From Poseidonocella sedimentorum (GTDB lineage: Bacteria; Pseudomonadota; Alphaproteobacteria; Rhodobacterales; Rhodobacteraceae): 64,000 nucleotides of DNA. The position numbers and the translations under genes were made by a program. The notes beneath the pieces were generated by a model. It was not told where the DNA came from. It saw nothing but the letters and a program-made list of their open reading frames with translations, and made no database searches. Below are positions 27,062 to 36,307 of the stretch, piece by piece. Each line of letters begins with the position of its first letter. Within the stretch, counting starts at the first letter, position 1. The stretch is taken from assembly GCF_900116005.1 (NCBI RefSeq), contig NZ_FOYI01000013.1, positions 22,736-86,735 on the forward strand. Reading direction: 5' to 3'.

Positions 27062-28076
27062 ATTTTCCTCGCTCGACGCCATCGCCGGCTGGGCCGAAAC
27101 GCTACCCGCCTTCGACCGGGCTTCCGCCGAGGCGGCCGCCGCGCGCCAGATGACGCTGACCAAACCGCCGGGCTCTCTGGGGCAGCTTGAGGCGCTCGCG
27201 AGCTTCCTTGCCGGGTGGCGCGAGACGGGTCGCCCCGTGATCGACACGGCGCAAGCTCTTGTTTTCGCGGGAAACCACGGGGTCTGCGCTCAGGGCGTCA
27301 ACCCGTTCCCGCAGGAGGTCACGGCGCAGATGGTCGCAAATTTCGAGGCCGGCGGCGCGGCGATCAACCAGCTGTGCGGCCTTTCAGGCGCGGCGCTCAC
27401 CGTGATCGCGCTCGATCTCGACACTCCCACCGCCGACATCACAGAGGCGCCCGCGATGAGCGAGGCCGACTGTCTGGACGCCATGCGCCGGGGGGCGGAC
27501 GCCGTGGATCCCAACGCCGATGTGCTGCTGCTGGGCGAGATGGGGATCGGCAACTCGACGATCTCCGCTGCGCTGTGCCACGCGCTTTTCGGGCTGGACG
27601 CCGCCGACTGGGTCGGCCCGGGCACCGGGAGCGACGCCGAGGGGCGGCAGCACAAGGCCGAGGTCGTCTCCCGCGCGGTCGCGCGGCACGCGGGCCTTTC
27701 GCCGATTCAGGTTCTGGCGGCGCTTGGCGGGCGGGAGCAGGCGGCGATCTGCGGCGCGGTTCTGGCGGCGCGGGCGGCGCGCATTCCGGTGTTGCTCGAC
27801 GGCTACATCTGTTCGGCCGCCGTGGCGCCGCTGCACGCGGCTGATCCGGCGCTTCTCGCCCATTGCCTCGTCGGCCACCTGAGCGCCGAGCCGGGCCACG
27901 CGCGGTTGCTCGATGCCCTGGGCAAGACCGCGATCCTCAATTTCGACATGGCACTTGGCGAGGGCACGGGCGCGGCGCTGGCGCTCAACATCCTGCGCGG
28001 CGCGCTGGCCTGTCACAACGGCATGGCGACCTTCGCCCAGGCCGGGGTCGCCGGCGCGGAGAGCGCGGAGGCATGA
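27045..28076 (+). CDS. cobT: nicotinate-nucleotide--dimethylbenzimidazole phosphoribosyltransferase (CobT; CobU in P. denitrificans)
   Basis: 343 aa with KPPGSLGQLEALA, FAGNHGVCAQGVNPFPQEVTAQMVANF, LLLGEMGIGNSTISAAL and LDGYICSAAVAPLHAADP. The C-terminal catalytic segment is DMALGEGTGAALALNILRGAL, with the conserved Glu. It makes alpha-ribazole phosphate. No bluB gene for dimethylbenzimidazole is present in the window. Confidence 0.95.
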   Translation: MPSCPEFSSLDAIAGWAETLPAFDRASAEAAAARQMTLTKPPGSLGQLEALASFLAGWRETGRPVIDTAQALVFAGNHGVCAQGVNPFPQEVTAQMVANFEAGGAAINQLCGLSGAALTVIALDLDTPTADITEAPAMSEADCLDAMRRGADAVDPNADVLLLGEMGIGNSTISAALCHALFGLDAADWVGPGTGSDAEGRQHKAEVVSRAVARHAGLSPIQVLAALGGREQAAICGAVLAARAARIPVLLDGYICSAAVAPLHAADPALLAHCLVGHLSAEPGHARLLDALGKTAILNFDMALGEGTGAALALNILRGALACHNGMATFAQAGVAGAESAEA

Positions 28077-28822
28077 GCGCCCTGCGTCAGCGCGTGGCCG
28101 AGCTGCGACTGGCGCTGATGCTACTGACGCGCCTGCCCTCGGGGCAGCTGGCGGAGCCGGCGCCCAGCCTCGCGGCGGCGCGGTGGGCCTATCCGCTCGC
28201 GGGGCTTGTCGTCGGGCTCGGGACCTGGGCGGGATTTGCTCTGATGCTGGCGCTCGGCGGCACACCGGGCATGGCCGCCCTAGCCGCGCTTCTGGCCGGC
28301 GCGCTGCTCACCGGCGGGCTGCACCATGACGGGCTGGCCGATTTCGCCGACGGAATCGGCGGCGGGCGGGATCGCGCCCACTGCCTTGAGATCATGCGCG
28401 ACAGCCGGATCGGCAGCTACGGCGTCCTCGCGCTGGTCCTCGTGCTCGCCCTGATGGGCACGAGCATCGCCGCGCTCGGGGACCGCGCCACGATCGCGCC
28501 CTTCCTCGCGCTGGCCTGCGCCAGCCGGCTCTTCATGCTCGGCGCGATGACCTGGCTGCCGCCCGCGCGGGCGGACGGGCTGGGCCACAGCGCGGCCGGG
28601 AGCGGCGCGCGCGCTCTGCTTCCGGGCCTTGCGCTTTGCGCACTGCTGATCCTGTTCGCCGGGCCCGCAATGGTCGCCGCGCTGGCCCCGATGGCCCTCA
28701 TCGTCTTCACCACCGCGCGCCTCGCCCGCCGCCGCATCGGCGGGCAGACCGGCGACGTGCTTGGCGCGGTGCAGCTCCTCACGGAGTGCGGCGGCTGGGT
28801 CGCGCTGGCGCTGATGCTGTGA
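28073..28822 (+). CDS. cobS: adenosylcobinamide-GDP ribazoletransferase (CobS; CobV)
   Basis: 249 aa polytopic membrane protein. It has GGLHHDGLADFADGIGGGRDRAHCLEIMRDSRIGSYGVLAL, the diagnostic Asp-rich motif for the condensing reaction, and about six helices. It joins GDP-cobinamide and alpha-ribazole phosphate. The ATG at 28073 overlaps the cobT stop by 4 nt. Confidence 0.95.
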   Translation: MSALRQRVAELRLALMLLTRLPSGQLAEPAPSLAAARWAYPLAGLVVGLGTWAGFALMLALGGTPGMAALAALLAGALLTGGLHHDGLADFADGIGGGRDRAHCLEIMRDSRIGSYGVLALVLVLALMGTSIAALGDRATIAPFLALACASRLFMLGAMTWLPPARADGLGHSAAGSGARALLPGLALCALLILFAGPAMVAALAPMALIVFTTARLARRRIGGQTGDVLGAVQLLTECGGWVALALML

Positions 28823-28828
28823 CGGGGA

Positions 28829-28904
<76 letters not shown>

Positions 28905-29194
28905 GATCCCGGCGCAAATAGCGCAGGAGCGGGGCACGTTGCAAGGTCCAAATCTGCGGTAGCCACAGCGGACCCGCCACTCGCCCCTGATCAACGCGGA
29001 ACTGCCCTCCACCATCCGGAAGCGCGCCCACGGAAACGCCGCGCAATGCGCAGAATTTCAACGAAATTCGCGCCGGCGGTCGCTGTCCGCGGATCCCGAG
29101 ATTTGACCCTACGTCAATAGAGGTGCATTCTACGGTCAATCTATTCTCGCTCGGCACGACTGTTTTCAGGATCCCAAGGAGAAGGAGTACGATC
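28905..29194. other. 290-nt intergenic region upstream of the VPLPA-CTERM gene
   Basis: No open frame of note is seen. It must contain the tRNA-Val promoter (minus) and the promoter for the gene at 29195 (plus). A tandem AGGAGAAGGAG ribosome site lies at 29176-29186. Base composition is less GC-rich than in the neighbouring cob genes. Confidence 0.5.
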
Positions 29195-30043
29195 ATGGAA
29201 AAATCCGTTTTATCATACGCTATCGCACTGATTTGCCTCGGTATGACAGTAGCGCCCATGGCCCAGGCCGCGCCTCTATCCCCCCTCGATGTCACGGCCC
29301 TTTCGAGCGGCGGAGTCTCACCCTCTTCTTCCGGAGGCGGCGGGGATGACGACGACGACGACGACGATGATGACGATGAAGACGATGGCGGGGATTTCGA
29401 TCTGTCGCTTCGCTTTTACACGAACGGGACGCTGGAGGCGCGCGAGCTGCTGTACTCGTTCCCTCTTGACCGTCTGGATTTAGGCGGCGGAAGCTCGGTT
29501 TCGATCAACCTCACAGGCACGCTGGTCAATGACCTGACCACCGATCCGCCCTTCATCAACGACTTCCCGCAAAGCCCATGGGACTCGACAATCGATAGCG
29601 GCTATGAGTTTGCCCTCGAGTTCCAATTCGACAGCACGCCGGGCTACGCCGGTTTTACCCCCGTGCTCCGGCCGTTCATCCTCATCCCCTCCGACGGTGA
29701 CGAGGAGATCGGGGTGGACAGCTCTCTGCGCTGGTCTTCCGACCGGTACTGGTGGGAGGTGGGGCTCAGGATTCCGGTCTTTAGCTCCGACACGGAGCAC
29801 GATACCGCACCCGCGGGTTTCCTTGGCATCGGGCTCATCGTCTGGAACGGCGCCCCCGACCACGGCGGGCTCGACTTCCCGGACGCAGCGCATGACCCCG
29901 ATACCGAACTGGTGTTCACCAATTTCGATGCGACCGTGACCTTCACCCCCGCGCCGGTGCCCTTGCCCGCGTCCCTGCCTCTGCTGGTCATCGGTCTGGC
30001 CGTTTTAGGCACAGCGGGGCGGGTCAGGCGCGCTTGCGCCTGA
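29195..30043 (+). CDS. VPLPA-CTERM sorting domain-containing exported protein
   Basis: 282 aa. It has a Sec signal peptide (about 1-26, LICLGMTVAPMAQAA) and a low-complexity Gly/Asp stretch (GGGGDDDDD...EDD, about 49-67) encoded by repeated GAC/GAT. A beta-rich middle follows, and the C-terminus is PVPLPASLPLLVIGLAVLGT followed by GRVRRACA. That last segment is the VPLPA-CTERM signal: motif, helix, basic tail. Such proteins are proposed substrates of exosortase-type sorting and often linked to exopolysaccharide. No exosortase is in the window. The start at 29195 follows AGGAGAAGGAG. Confidence 0.8.
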   Translation: MEKSVLSYAIALICLGMTVAPMAQAAPLSPLDVTALSSGGVSPSSSGGGGDDDDDDDDDDDEDDGGDFDLSLRFYTNGTLEARELLYSFPLDRLDLGGGSSVSINLTGTLVNDLTTDPPFINDFPQSPWDSTIDSGYEFALEFQFDSTPGYAGFTPVLRPFILIPSDGDEEIGVDSSLRWSSDRYWWEVGLRIPVFSSDTEHDTAPAGFLGIGLIVWNGAPDHGGLDFPDAAHDPDTELVFTNFDATVTFTPAPVPLPASLPLLVIGLAVLGTAGRVRRACA

Positions 30044-30069
30044 CTGCACCCTCGGTCGCGCGCGCCCCT

Positions 30070-31056
30070 TCAGACCGGCGCGGCGCGGCGTAGGCTTTGG
30101 AAAAGCGGCGGGAAGCGGGTCATGCGGCGGCTGGTTTCGTCCCAGAGTTTCCAACGGAAACAGCCCACCACATCGCGCCAGCCGATGTAAACCGGATCGA
30201 GTTCGGCCCGGAGCGCCCGGTGGCAGCGCTTGAGCTCGTAGCTCGGGATCGAGGCGTTGAGGTGGTGCAGGTCGTGGTAGGCGATGTTGGCGGTTGCCAG
30301 ATCGAAGACCGGCCCGAGATCGATCACCGCCGAACCCTCCAGCGCCGCGGCTTCGAAATCGCGCTCTTGATGCGCCGCCCAGTAGACCGTTTCGAAATTG
30401 TGCTGCACGTAGGGAATGAGCCCGCCGAAGGAGCCGGCCAGCACCAGCGCCGCCCCCCAGATCGGCAACGCGATCCAGCCGAAGGCAAGCACCAGCCCGC
30501 CGAGGAGCGCCGCGAGCAACAGGTTGTGCAGCACGATATCGCCGAGGCCCGATTTCATCACGTTGCGCGGCCAGCGGAAGCGGATGAGATAGAGCAGCGT
30601 CGGGCCCACCAGAAAGAGCGTGACGGGCGAGCGGTAGAGCCGGTAGACCAGCTGTTTCCACAGGGGCGCGGCCTCGAATTCGGCGAGTGTCATGATGTAG
30701 ATCTCAGAGGCGCCGCGCTCGTCGAGGTCGCCGATATGGGCGTGGTGGAGGTTGTGGTTGTAGCGCCCGGCCTTGTAGGGCGTGAGCGTCAGCGGCGAGA
30801 GCAGCGCCCCGACCCGGTCATTGAGCCGGCGGCTCTCGAAAAACGAGCCGTGGCCGCAATCGTGCTGGAGCATGTAGAGCCGCACCCCCGCCACCGCCGT
30901 CAGCACCACCCCGGGCACGAGGATCCAAATCTGCGCGCGACAGGCGATCGCGGCGATCAGGGCGCCGAAGAACAGCGCCAGCGTGGGAAGTAGACTGCAC
31001 CAGGCCTTGGCATTGCTGCGCACCGCATAGGCGCGCGAAGCCGAACGAATTGACAT
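30070..31056 (-). CDS. membrane fatty acid desaturase
   Basis: 328 aa with four or more helices and three His boxes: HDCGH (65-69), HNLHH (101-105) and HDLHH (261-265). These are the di-iron ligands of the membrane desaturase/hydroxylase superfamily (FA_desaturase). The spacing fits acyl-lipid desaturases; substrate and regiospecificity cannot be read. It stands alone, transcribed toward the VPLPA gene; its stop is 26 nt from that gene's stop. Confidence 0.88.
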   Translation of the reverse strand: MSIRSASRAYAVRSNAKAWCSLLPTLALFFGALIAAIACRAQIWILVPGVVLTAVAGVRLYMLQHDCGHGSFFESRRLNDRVGALLSPLTLTPYKAGRYNHNLHHAHIGDLDERGASEIYIMTLAEFEAAPLWKQLVYRLYRSPVTLFLVGPTLLYLIRFRWPRNVMKSGLGDIVLHNLLLAALLGGLVLAFGWIALPIWGAALVLAGSFGGLIPYVQHNFETVYWAAHQERDFEAAALEGSAVIDLGPVFDLATANIAYHDLHHLNASIPSYELKRCHRALRAELDPVYIGWRDVVGCFRWKLWDETSRRMTRFPPLFQSLRRAAPV

Positions 31057-31142
31057 CGCAATGGTCCCTCAAATTCCGGCCCGCAACGGGCCCTTTAGAA
31101 AATAAGAGACACATTAACCAAGCTCGCGGCTTTACCGCAAGG

Positions 31143-32621
31143 TCAATTTCCCGATCTTCCCTTGGGCGCCAAATGTTTGCGCAGTTTCGACGGCCCCGGT
31201 TTCTTGCGGCCCTTGAACGGGTTTTCGCTGCCCTGCCCGCGCATGTAGAGGCGGATGGGCGTGCCGGGGAGGTCGAAATCCTCGCGCAGCCCGTTGACGA
31301 GGTAGCGCGAATAGGCGTCGGGCATCTTGTCGGGGTGGCTGCACATGACAACGAAGCCCGGCGGGCGGCTCTTGACCTGCGTCATGTAGCGCAGCTTGAT
31401 GCGGCGGCCCTGCGGCGCGGGGGGCGGGTGGGCCTCCAGCATGCCGCTGAGCCAGCGGTTGAGCCGGGCGGTGGAGACGCGGCGGTTCCAGACGTCATAG
31501 GCCTTGACGATCGCCGCGTGCAGGTGGTCGAGCCCCTTGCCCGTGCGGGCCGAGACGGTCACCAGAGGCGCGCCGCGCAATTGCGGCAGGAGCCGTTCAA
31601 AACTCTCGCGCAGCTCGCGGATCTTGGCCTGCTTGTCGGTCTCGAGATCCCACTTGTTGAGCGCCACCACGACCGCACGCCCCTCACGCTCGGCGAGGTC
31701 GGCGATGCGCAAATCCTGTTGCTCGAAGGGGATCGCCGCGTCGAGCAGCAGCACCACCACCTCGGCGAATTTGACCGCGCGCAGCCCGTCGGAGACCGAA
31801 AGCTTCTCGACCTTGTCCTGAATCTTGGCGCGCTTGCGCATGCCCGCGGTGTCAAACACCCGGCAGGGCGTGCCGTTCCAGTCGACGGCCAGCGAAATCG
31901 CGTCGCGGGTGATGCCCGCCTCGGGCCCGGTAAGCAGACGATCCTGCCCGATGATCTTGTTGATCAGCGTGGATTTCCCCGCGTTGGGCCGGCCGATGAC
32001 CGCGACCTGCAGCGGACGGTCCACCGTTGGCTGGCGGGTGGCGGCGGCCTCGCCATCCTCGCCGTCCTCGTCCGAGACATCCACGTCCACCTCCGGCGCG
32101 ACCTCGTCGGCGCGGGCTTCGGCGAAGGCATCGGCCAGCGGCGCGAGCGCGGCGAAAAGCTCGCCCATCCCCTCGCCATGTTCGGCGGAAATGCGCAGCG
32201 GCTCGCCCAGACCAAGCTCATAGGCCTCAAGGATCCCCGCATCCGCGGCGCGGCCCTCGGATTTGTTCGCGGCCAGAAGGACATTGCCCGACCGGCGGCG
32301 CAGCAGCTCGGCGAGCTCGCGGTCCGTCGAGGTGAGCCCGGCGCGCGCGTCGATCATGAAGAGGCAGACATCAGCCATGTCCACGGCCCGTTCGGTGAGC
32401 TTGCGCATCCGGCCCTGAAGGCTGTCGTCGGTGGCGTCTTCAAGCCCGGCGGTGTCGATCACGGTGAAGTTCAGATCGCCGAAGCGCGCCGCCCCTTCGC
32501 GCAGATCACGCGTCACGCCCGGCTGGTCATCGACCAACGCAAGGCGCTTGCCAACCAGCCGGTTGAACAGGGTGGACTTGCCGACATTGGGCCGCCCGAC
32601 GATGGCGAGGGTGAAGGACAT
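31143..32621 (-). CDS. der: ribosome-associated GTPase Der (EngA)
   Basis: 492 aa with two tandem G domains: [14 protein letters not shown] (9-22) and [14 protein letters not shown] (about 211-224), each with DxxG, and NKWD visible in the second domain. A C-terminal KH-like domain and basic tail ([16 protein letters not shown]) follow. It is needed for 50S ribosome assembly. An acidic insert ([17 protein letters not shown]) separates the two G domains. It is the last gene of the yfgM-bamB-der block. Confidence 0.96.
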   Translation of the reverse strand: MSFTLAIVGRPNVGKSTLFNRLVGKRLALVDDQPGVTRDLREGAARFGDLNFTVIDTAGLEDATDDSLQGRMRKLTERAVDMADVCLFMIDARAGLTSTDRELAELLRRRSGNVLLAANKSEGRAADAGILEAYELGLGEPLRISAEHGEGMGELFAALAPLADAFAEARADEVAPEVDVDVSDEDGEDGEAAATRQPTVDRPLQVAVIGRPNAGKSTLINKIIGQDRLLTGPEAGITRDAISLAVDWNGTPCRVFDTAGMRKRAKIQDKVEKLSVSDGLRAVKFAEVVVLLLDAAIPFEQQDLRIADLAEREGRAVVVALNKWDLETDKQAKIRELRESFERLLPQLRGAPLVTVSARTGKGLDHLHAAIVKAYDVWNRRVSTARLNRWLSGMLEAHPPPAPQGRRIKLRYMTQVKSRPPGFVVMCSHPDKMPDAYSRYLVNGLREDFDLPGTPIRLYMRGQGSENPFKGRKKPGPSKLRKHLAPKGRSGN

Positions 32622-32668
32622 CTGGCACTCTTTCGCGATTCAAGCGCCCCGCCTACACGGTTTTGCCC

Positions 32669-34051
32669 TCAACGGAAAGCGTGCAGTTGCCCGTTCTGGC
32701 TCACCACGTAGAGCACCCCACCCGCGATCACCGGCGCAGAGGCGGCTCCGCCCGCCACCGGAAGCGTGCCCAGAGGCGCGCCGGAGACCGGATCGAAGAA
32801 GCGCAGAACCCCGTCGCTGGAGGCGACAACGAGCCGCCCGCCCGCAAGACGCGGGCCGAAATGGGCGAAAACCTCGGCCTGACGCCGCTCGCGGTCGGAG
32901 GTGAAGAAGGGCAGCTGGGCCCCCCAGATCCGCGCGCCGTCGGAGGCGCCGAGGCGCAGCAGTTCGTTCTGATCGGAGATCACGAAGAGCGAGTCGCCCG
33001 CCGGGAGCGCGGGGCCGAGCGCGCCTTCGTTGGCCGTCCAGAGCCGCTCGCCGGAGGTGAGGTCCATCGCCGCGAGTCGGCCCGAGAAGTTGGCGGCATA
33101 GACGCGCCCGCCGCTGATCACCGGATCGCCGGTGAGGTCCGAAATCCGCCCCGACGCATAGCCGCGCCGCGCGCCGCGCACAGCGCTTTGCCAGCGTTGC
33201 AGCCCGCCCTGGCGGAAGACCGCGACGAGTTCGCCATCGCGGAAGGGCAGCACGGCGAGATCGCCCGAGACAGCCGGGGCCGGGCCGCCGGCGATGCCGG
33301 CCTGGCTCGGAGCTGCCCCGACGGACCAGGCAACGCGACCGGTTTCCGCCTCCACGGCCCAGGCGCGGTTGTCCGAGCCGACCACATAGACCAGCTCGCC
33401 CGAGACGGTCGGAGCGCCGGTACTCGCGGCGCCGAGTTTCTGGGTCCAGCGGGGGGCGCCGGTGGCCGGATCGAGGGCTGTGAGCATGCCGAAGCCGGAC
33501 GTCACGAAGAGGGTCTCTGCGCCATAGGCGAGCCCGCCGCCCGAGGCCTCGCCCGCGCCATCGCCGAAGGGGGTGAGGTCACGGGTCCAGAGCGGGGCGC
33601 CCGCGGTGGAGGTGGCCTGCACGCCGGCCCCGGCGTCGAGGGTGAAGATGCGGCCCGCGGCGATCACCGGCTCGGCGGTGATGCGCAGCTTGCGGGTGTT
33701 GCCTTGGCCGATCGGCGCGGACCATGCGAGCGCCGGTTGCGCGGCGAGGGACGGATGGTCGATGCGGTGGGCGGGGCTGCCGCCAAGATGGGTCCAGCTG
33801 GGGTTGAGCGCAGGCGCGCCGAGCGCGATTGGCGCGGCGCGGTTGACCGGCGCGGTTTCGGTGAACCGGTCGCCCTCGGCGCGCAGGGGTTCGCGCGGCC
33901 CGGTCAGGATCACGTCCCGCCCGCCGCCACAGCCGGCGACCAGCGCCGCAATGAGCAGCGCGCCGGCGAGCCGGGTTTTGGCGCCTGCGGCCGGTCCTGT
34001 CGTCCTGGCGCGGGGCGTTGTGCCGCGGGCCGTCAGCGTCCGTGCCGTCAT
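32669..34051 (-). CDS. bamB: outer-membrane assembly lipoprotein BamB-like (PQQ beta-propeller)
   Basis: 460 aa. An N-terminal basic stretch is followed by LAGALLIAALVAGC, a lipobox with the lipidated Cys near residue 41. Repeated PQQ-like propeller blades follow (for example LYGAETLFVTSGFGMLTALDPATGAPRW, LAAMDLTSGERLW, LRFFDPVSGAPLGTLP). BamB supports the BAM complex inserting outer-membrane proteins. The yfgM-bamB-der order is conserved widely in Proteobacteria. It overlaps the upstream gene by 4 nt. Confidence 0.88.
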   Translation of the reverse strand: MTARTLTARGTTPRARTTGPAAGAKTRLAGALLIAALVAGCGGGRDVILTGPREPLRAEGDRFTETAPVNRAAPIALGAPALNPSWTHLGGSPAHRIDHPSLAAQPALAWSAPIGQGNTRKLRITAEPVIAAGRIFTLDAGAGVQATSTAGAPLWTRDLTPFGDGAGEASGGGLAYGAETLFVTSGFGMLTALDPATGAPRWTQKLGAASTGAPTVSGELVYVVGSDNRAWAVEAETGRVAWSVGAAPSQAGIAGGPAPAVSGDLAVLPFRDGELVAVFRQGGLQRWQSAVRGARRGYASGRISDLTGDPVISGGRVYAANFSGRLAAMDLTSGERLWTANEGALGPALPAGDSLFVISDQNELLRLGASDGARIWGAQLPFFTSDRERRQAEVFAHFGPRLAGGRLVVASSDGVLRFFDPVSGAPLGTLPVAGGAASAPVIAGGVLYVVSQNGQLHAFR

Positions 34052-34707
34052 GCGCCGTCCTCTGGCTCGCCATCGGCGCCAAGCGCGACGAGGAGTTGGC
34101 TGACCCGGGTGCGCTGGCCCGCCGACAGTTCGGCATCAACCAGCATCGTCTCCAGACGAGAGACCGCCGCCTCCGTATCGCCGGCGCGCAGATCGAGCAG
34201 CGCGAGCTGTTCCTCGGCCAGCAGGCGATAGGGGTTGCCCGGCTCGGCCATGGTGGCGAACCCGAGGCGAAGCTCTTCGATATCGCCGGTACCGGCGGTC
34301 AGCAGAAGGGCCTTGAAGGCGGCAAGCTGACGGTAATCCGCGCTTGTCTCGCCATCGGTGGCGATCCGGTCAAGCGCGGCGACCGCGTCCTCGCGCTCGC
34401 CCGCCGCCAATGATTCCGCCGCCGCCATCAGCGCCAGAACCGGCGCGGCATCGCCCTCGGCCAGCGCCGCCAGCGCGCTTGCGCGATCCGCCGGGCTCTC
34501 GGCCTCGAGCGCAGCCAGCGTCGCGTCGCCAAGCGCCTCGGCCTCCGCCCGCCGTTCCGCCTTGCGGTATTCGTTGAACGCCGCCCCACCGACAAGCGCC
34601 AGCACCAGCACGACCGCGATCCAGCCATAGCGGCGCATGGTCTTGTACAACCGGTCGCGGCGAACCTCTTCGCTGACTTCGTCGATGAATGTATCCGTGT
34701 CGCTCAC
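34048..34707 (-). CDS. YfgM-like TPR membrane protein
   Basis: 219 aa from a GTG at 34707 (VSDTDTFIDEVSEEVRRDRLYKTMRRYGW). One membrane helix (about 30-48, IAVVLVLALVGGAAFNEY) precedes an Ala-rich helical, TPR-like periplasmic domain. This is the YfgM/Tol-Pal-like architecture found upstream of bamB; YfgM proteins act as accessory factors at the Sec translocon. The GTG is favoured by AGGAG 8-9 nt upstream and by the typical SDTDTFIDEVSEEVRRD start. An in-frame start at 34767 gives unlikely residues. Confidence 0.8.
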   Translation of the reverse strand: MSDTDTFIDEVSEEVRRDRLYKTMRRYGWIAVVLVLALVGGAAFNEYRKAERRAEAEALGDATLAALEAESPADRASALAALAEGDAAPVLALMAAAESLAAGEREDAVAALDRIATDGETSADYRQLAAFKALLLTAGTGDIEELRLGFATMAEPGNPYRLLAEEQLALLDLRAGDTEAAVSRLETMLVDAELSAGQRTRVSQLLVALGADGEPEDGA

Positions 34708-35032
34708 CGCGCCTCTCCTCACCGTATTGGGCGCGCTTGTCTTAACCTGCCTGCAGGGGCGTGCCAAGTGGTGGGCCGCCCCTCCCGTGGCTTGCGTGCC
34801 CCGTGCTTGTGCGCGCGGTCAGGTTGTGGCTAAACTGAACCATCTTGTTCACTCTTTCCCAACGGGGGTTGCATCACCGGTGCATTCCCTTAAGTAAGCG
34901 CTTAAGTAAATCATCGTAACATCCGAGCGCACCCACGTCGCGCCGCCTGTCGAACCCGATTGCCTCGCGCCCCACAAGTGGCCATAGCCCCGAGTGCCTG
35001 CCGATGTACGCCCTGATTCCGAGGAGCCCCCG
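34708..35032 (+). promoter_or_regulatory. 325-nt intergenic region with tandem CTTAAGTAA repeats
   Basis: No gene is seen. Two direct copies of CTTAAGTAA (34889-34897 and 34901-34909) overlap a perfect 10-bp palindrome TAAGCGCTTA (34895-34904), 124-144 nt before the RND adaptor start. This looks like an operator for control of the efflux operon, although no regulator gene is adjacent. The GTG start of the yfgM-like gene and its AGGAG lie at the other end. Confidence 0.45.
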
Positions 35033-36307
35033 ATGAAGCCCTTTCCCCTGCTCGTGGCGCTGCTCGCGGCTTTCGTGCTCTACCTGCTCGTGTTCGAACG
35101 CGAGATGCTGGCCGAACGCGTGCCGTTTCTCTTCGGCGCGGAGGAGGGCGAGACCGCCGAGCCGGGCGGGACGGCGCCAGAGGTCGCGCCCGACAGTGTC
35201 GCGGTGGTCGCCCAGACCTTTGAGGCCCGTGAGATCGACGGCGCGGTGCGGCTGCGCGGCGAGACGGCGGCGGCGCGGCAGGTCGAGCTGCGCGCCGAAA
35301 CCAGCGGGCAGGTGATTTCCGAGCCGCGGCGCAAGGGCGCCTTCGTCGAGGACGGCGCGCTGCTGTGCGAGATCGACATCGGCACGCGGCAAGTCGCGCT
35401 GGCCGAGGCCCGGGCCCGGCTGGCCGAAGCGCGCGCCCGCGTGCCCGAGGCGCAATCGCGCATCCCCGAGGCCAATGCCCGTGTCGAAGAGGCCCGCGCG
35501 CTGCTCGCCGAGGCCGAGATCAACGCCAATGCCGCCGCGCGGCTGGTCAGCGAGGGGTTCGCCTCCGAGACCCGCGTCGCCGCAACCCGCGCCGCCGTGC
35601 GCAGCGCCGAGGCCACGCTCAGCAGCGCGCAATCGGGGCTGGAGGCCGCCAAGGCCGGGGTCGAGAGCACCACCGCCGGCATCCAGAGCGCCGAAGCGGC
35701 CGTCGCCGCCGCCCAGAAGGAGCTTGACCGGCTGCAAATGCGCGCGCCCTTCGCCGGGCTGCTGGAAAGCGACAGCGCCGAGCTCGGCAGCCTGCTGCAA
35801 CCGGGCAGCCTCTGCGCCACGGTGCTCCAGCTCGATCCGATCAAGCTCGTGGGCTTCGTGCCGGAAACCGAGGTCGACCGCGTGTCCCTCGGCGCACAGG
35901 CCGCCGGGCGGCTCTCCAACGGCCGGACGCTCCAGGGCGACGTCACCTTCATCTCCCGCAGCGCGGATCCCACGACCCGGACCTTCCGCGTCGAGATCGA
36001 CGTGCCCAACCCCGATCTGTCCGTCCGCGATGGCCAGACCGCGGAAATCCTGATCTCCGCCGCCGGGGCCAAGGCCCATCTCATCCCCCAATCGGCGCTC
36101 ACGCTCGATGACGAGGGCCGGCTCGGCATCCGCTACGTGGATGCAGGCAGCACCGCCCGCTTCGCGCCGGTCACCGTCTTGCGCGACACAGTCGACGGGA
36201 TCTGGGTCGAAGGCCTGCCCGAGACGGTCAAGATCATCACGCTGGGCCAGGAATACGTCGAGGACGGCGTGCCCGTCGCGCCCCACTTCCGGGAGGCGAA
36301 GGGATGA
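35033..36307 (+). CDS. RND efflux periplasmic adaptor subunit (HlyD/MFP family)
   Basis: 424 aa. An N-terminal membrane anchor (about 4-20, PLLVALLAAFVLYLLVF) and lipoyl half-motifs (VELRAETSGQVISEPRRKGAFVEDGALLCEID) come first. A long Ala/Glu/Arg-rich coiled-coil hairpin follows (about 115-235), then the returning lipoyl half (LQMRAPFAGLLESDSAELGSLLQPG) and barrel domains. It links the inner-membrane RND pump to an outer-membrane channel. The start at 35033 follows GAGGAG. It overlaps the pump gene by 4 nt; no TolC-type gene is nearby. Confidence 0.92.
   Translation: MKPFPLLVALLAAFVLYLLVFEREMLAERVPFLFGAEEGETAEPGGTAPEVAPDSVAVVAQTFEAREIDGAVRLRGETAAARQVELRAETSGQVISEPRRKGAFVEDGALLCEIDIGTRQVALAEARARLAEARARVPEAQSRIPEANARVEEARALLAEAEINANAAARLVSEGFASETRVAATRAAVRSAEATLSSAQSGLEAAKAGVESTTAGIQSAEAAVAAAQKELDRLQMRAPFAGLLESDSAELGSLLQPGSLCATVLQLDPIKLVGFVPETEVDRVSLGAQAAGRLSNGRTLQGDVTFISRSADPTTRTFRVEIDVPNPDLSVRDGQTAEILISAAGAKAHLIPQSALTLDDEGRLGIRYVDAGSTARFAPVTVLRDTVDGIWVEGLPETVKIITLGQEYVEDGVPVAPHFREAKG

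Noticed and set aside
29346..29394. GAC/GAT-rich run as a simple repeat array of its own
   Set aside because: It is in frame and encodes the Asp-rich segment of the VPLPA-CTERM protein, so it was described there.
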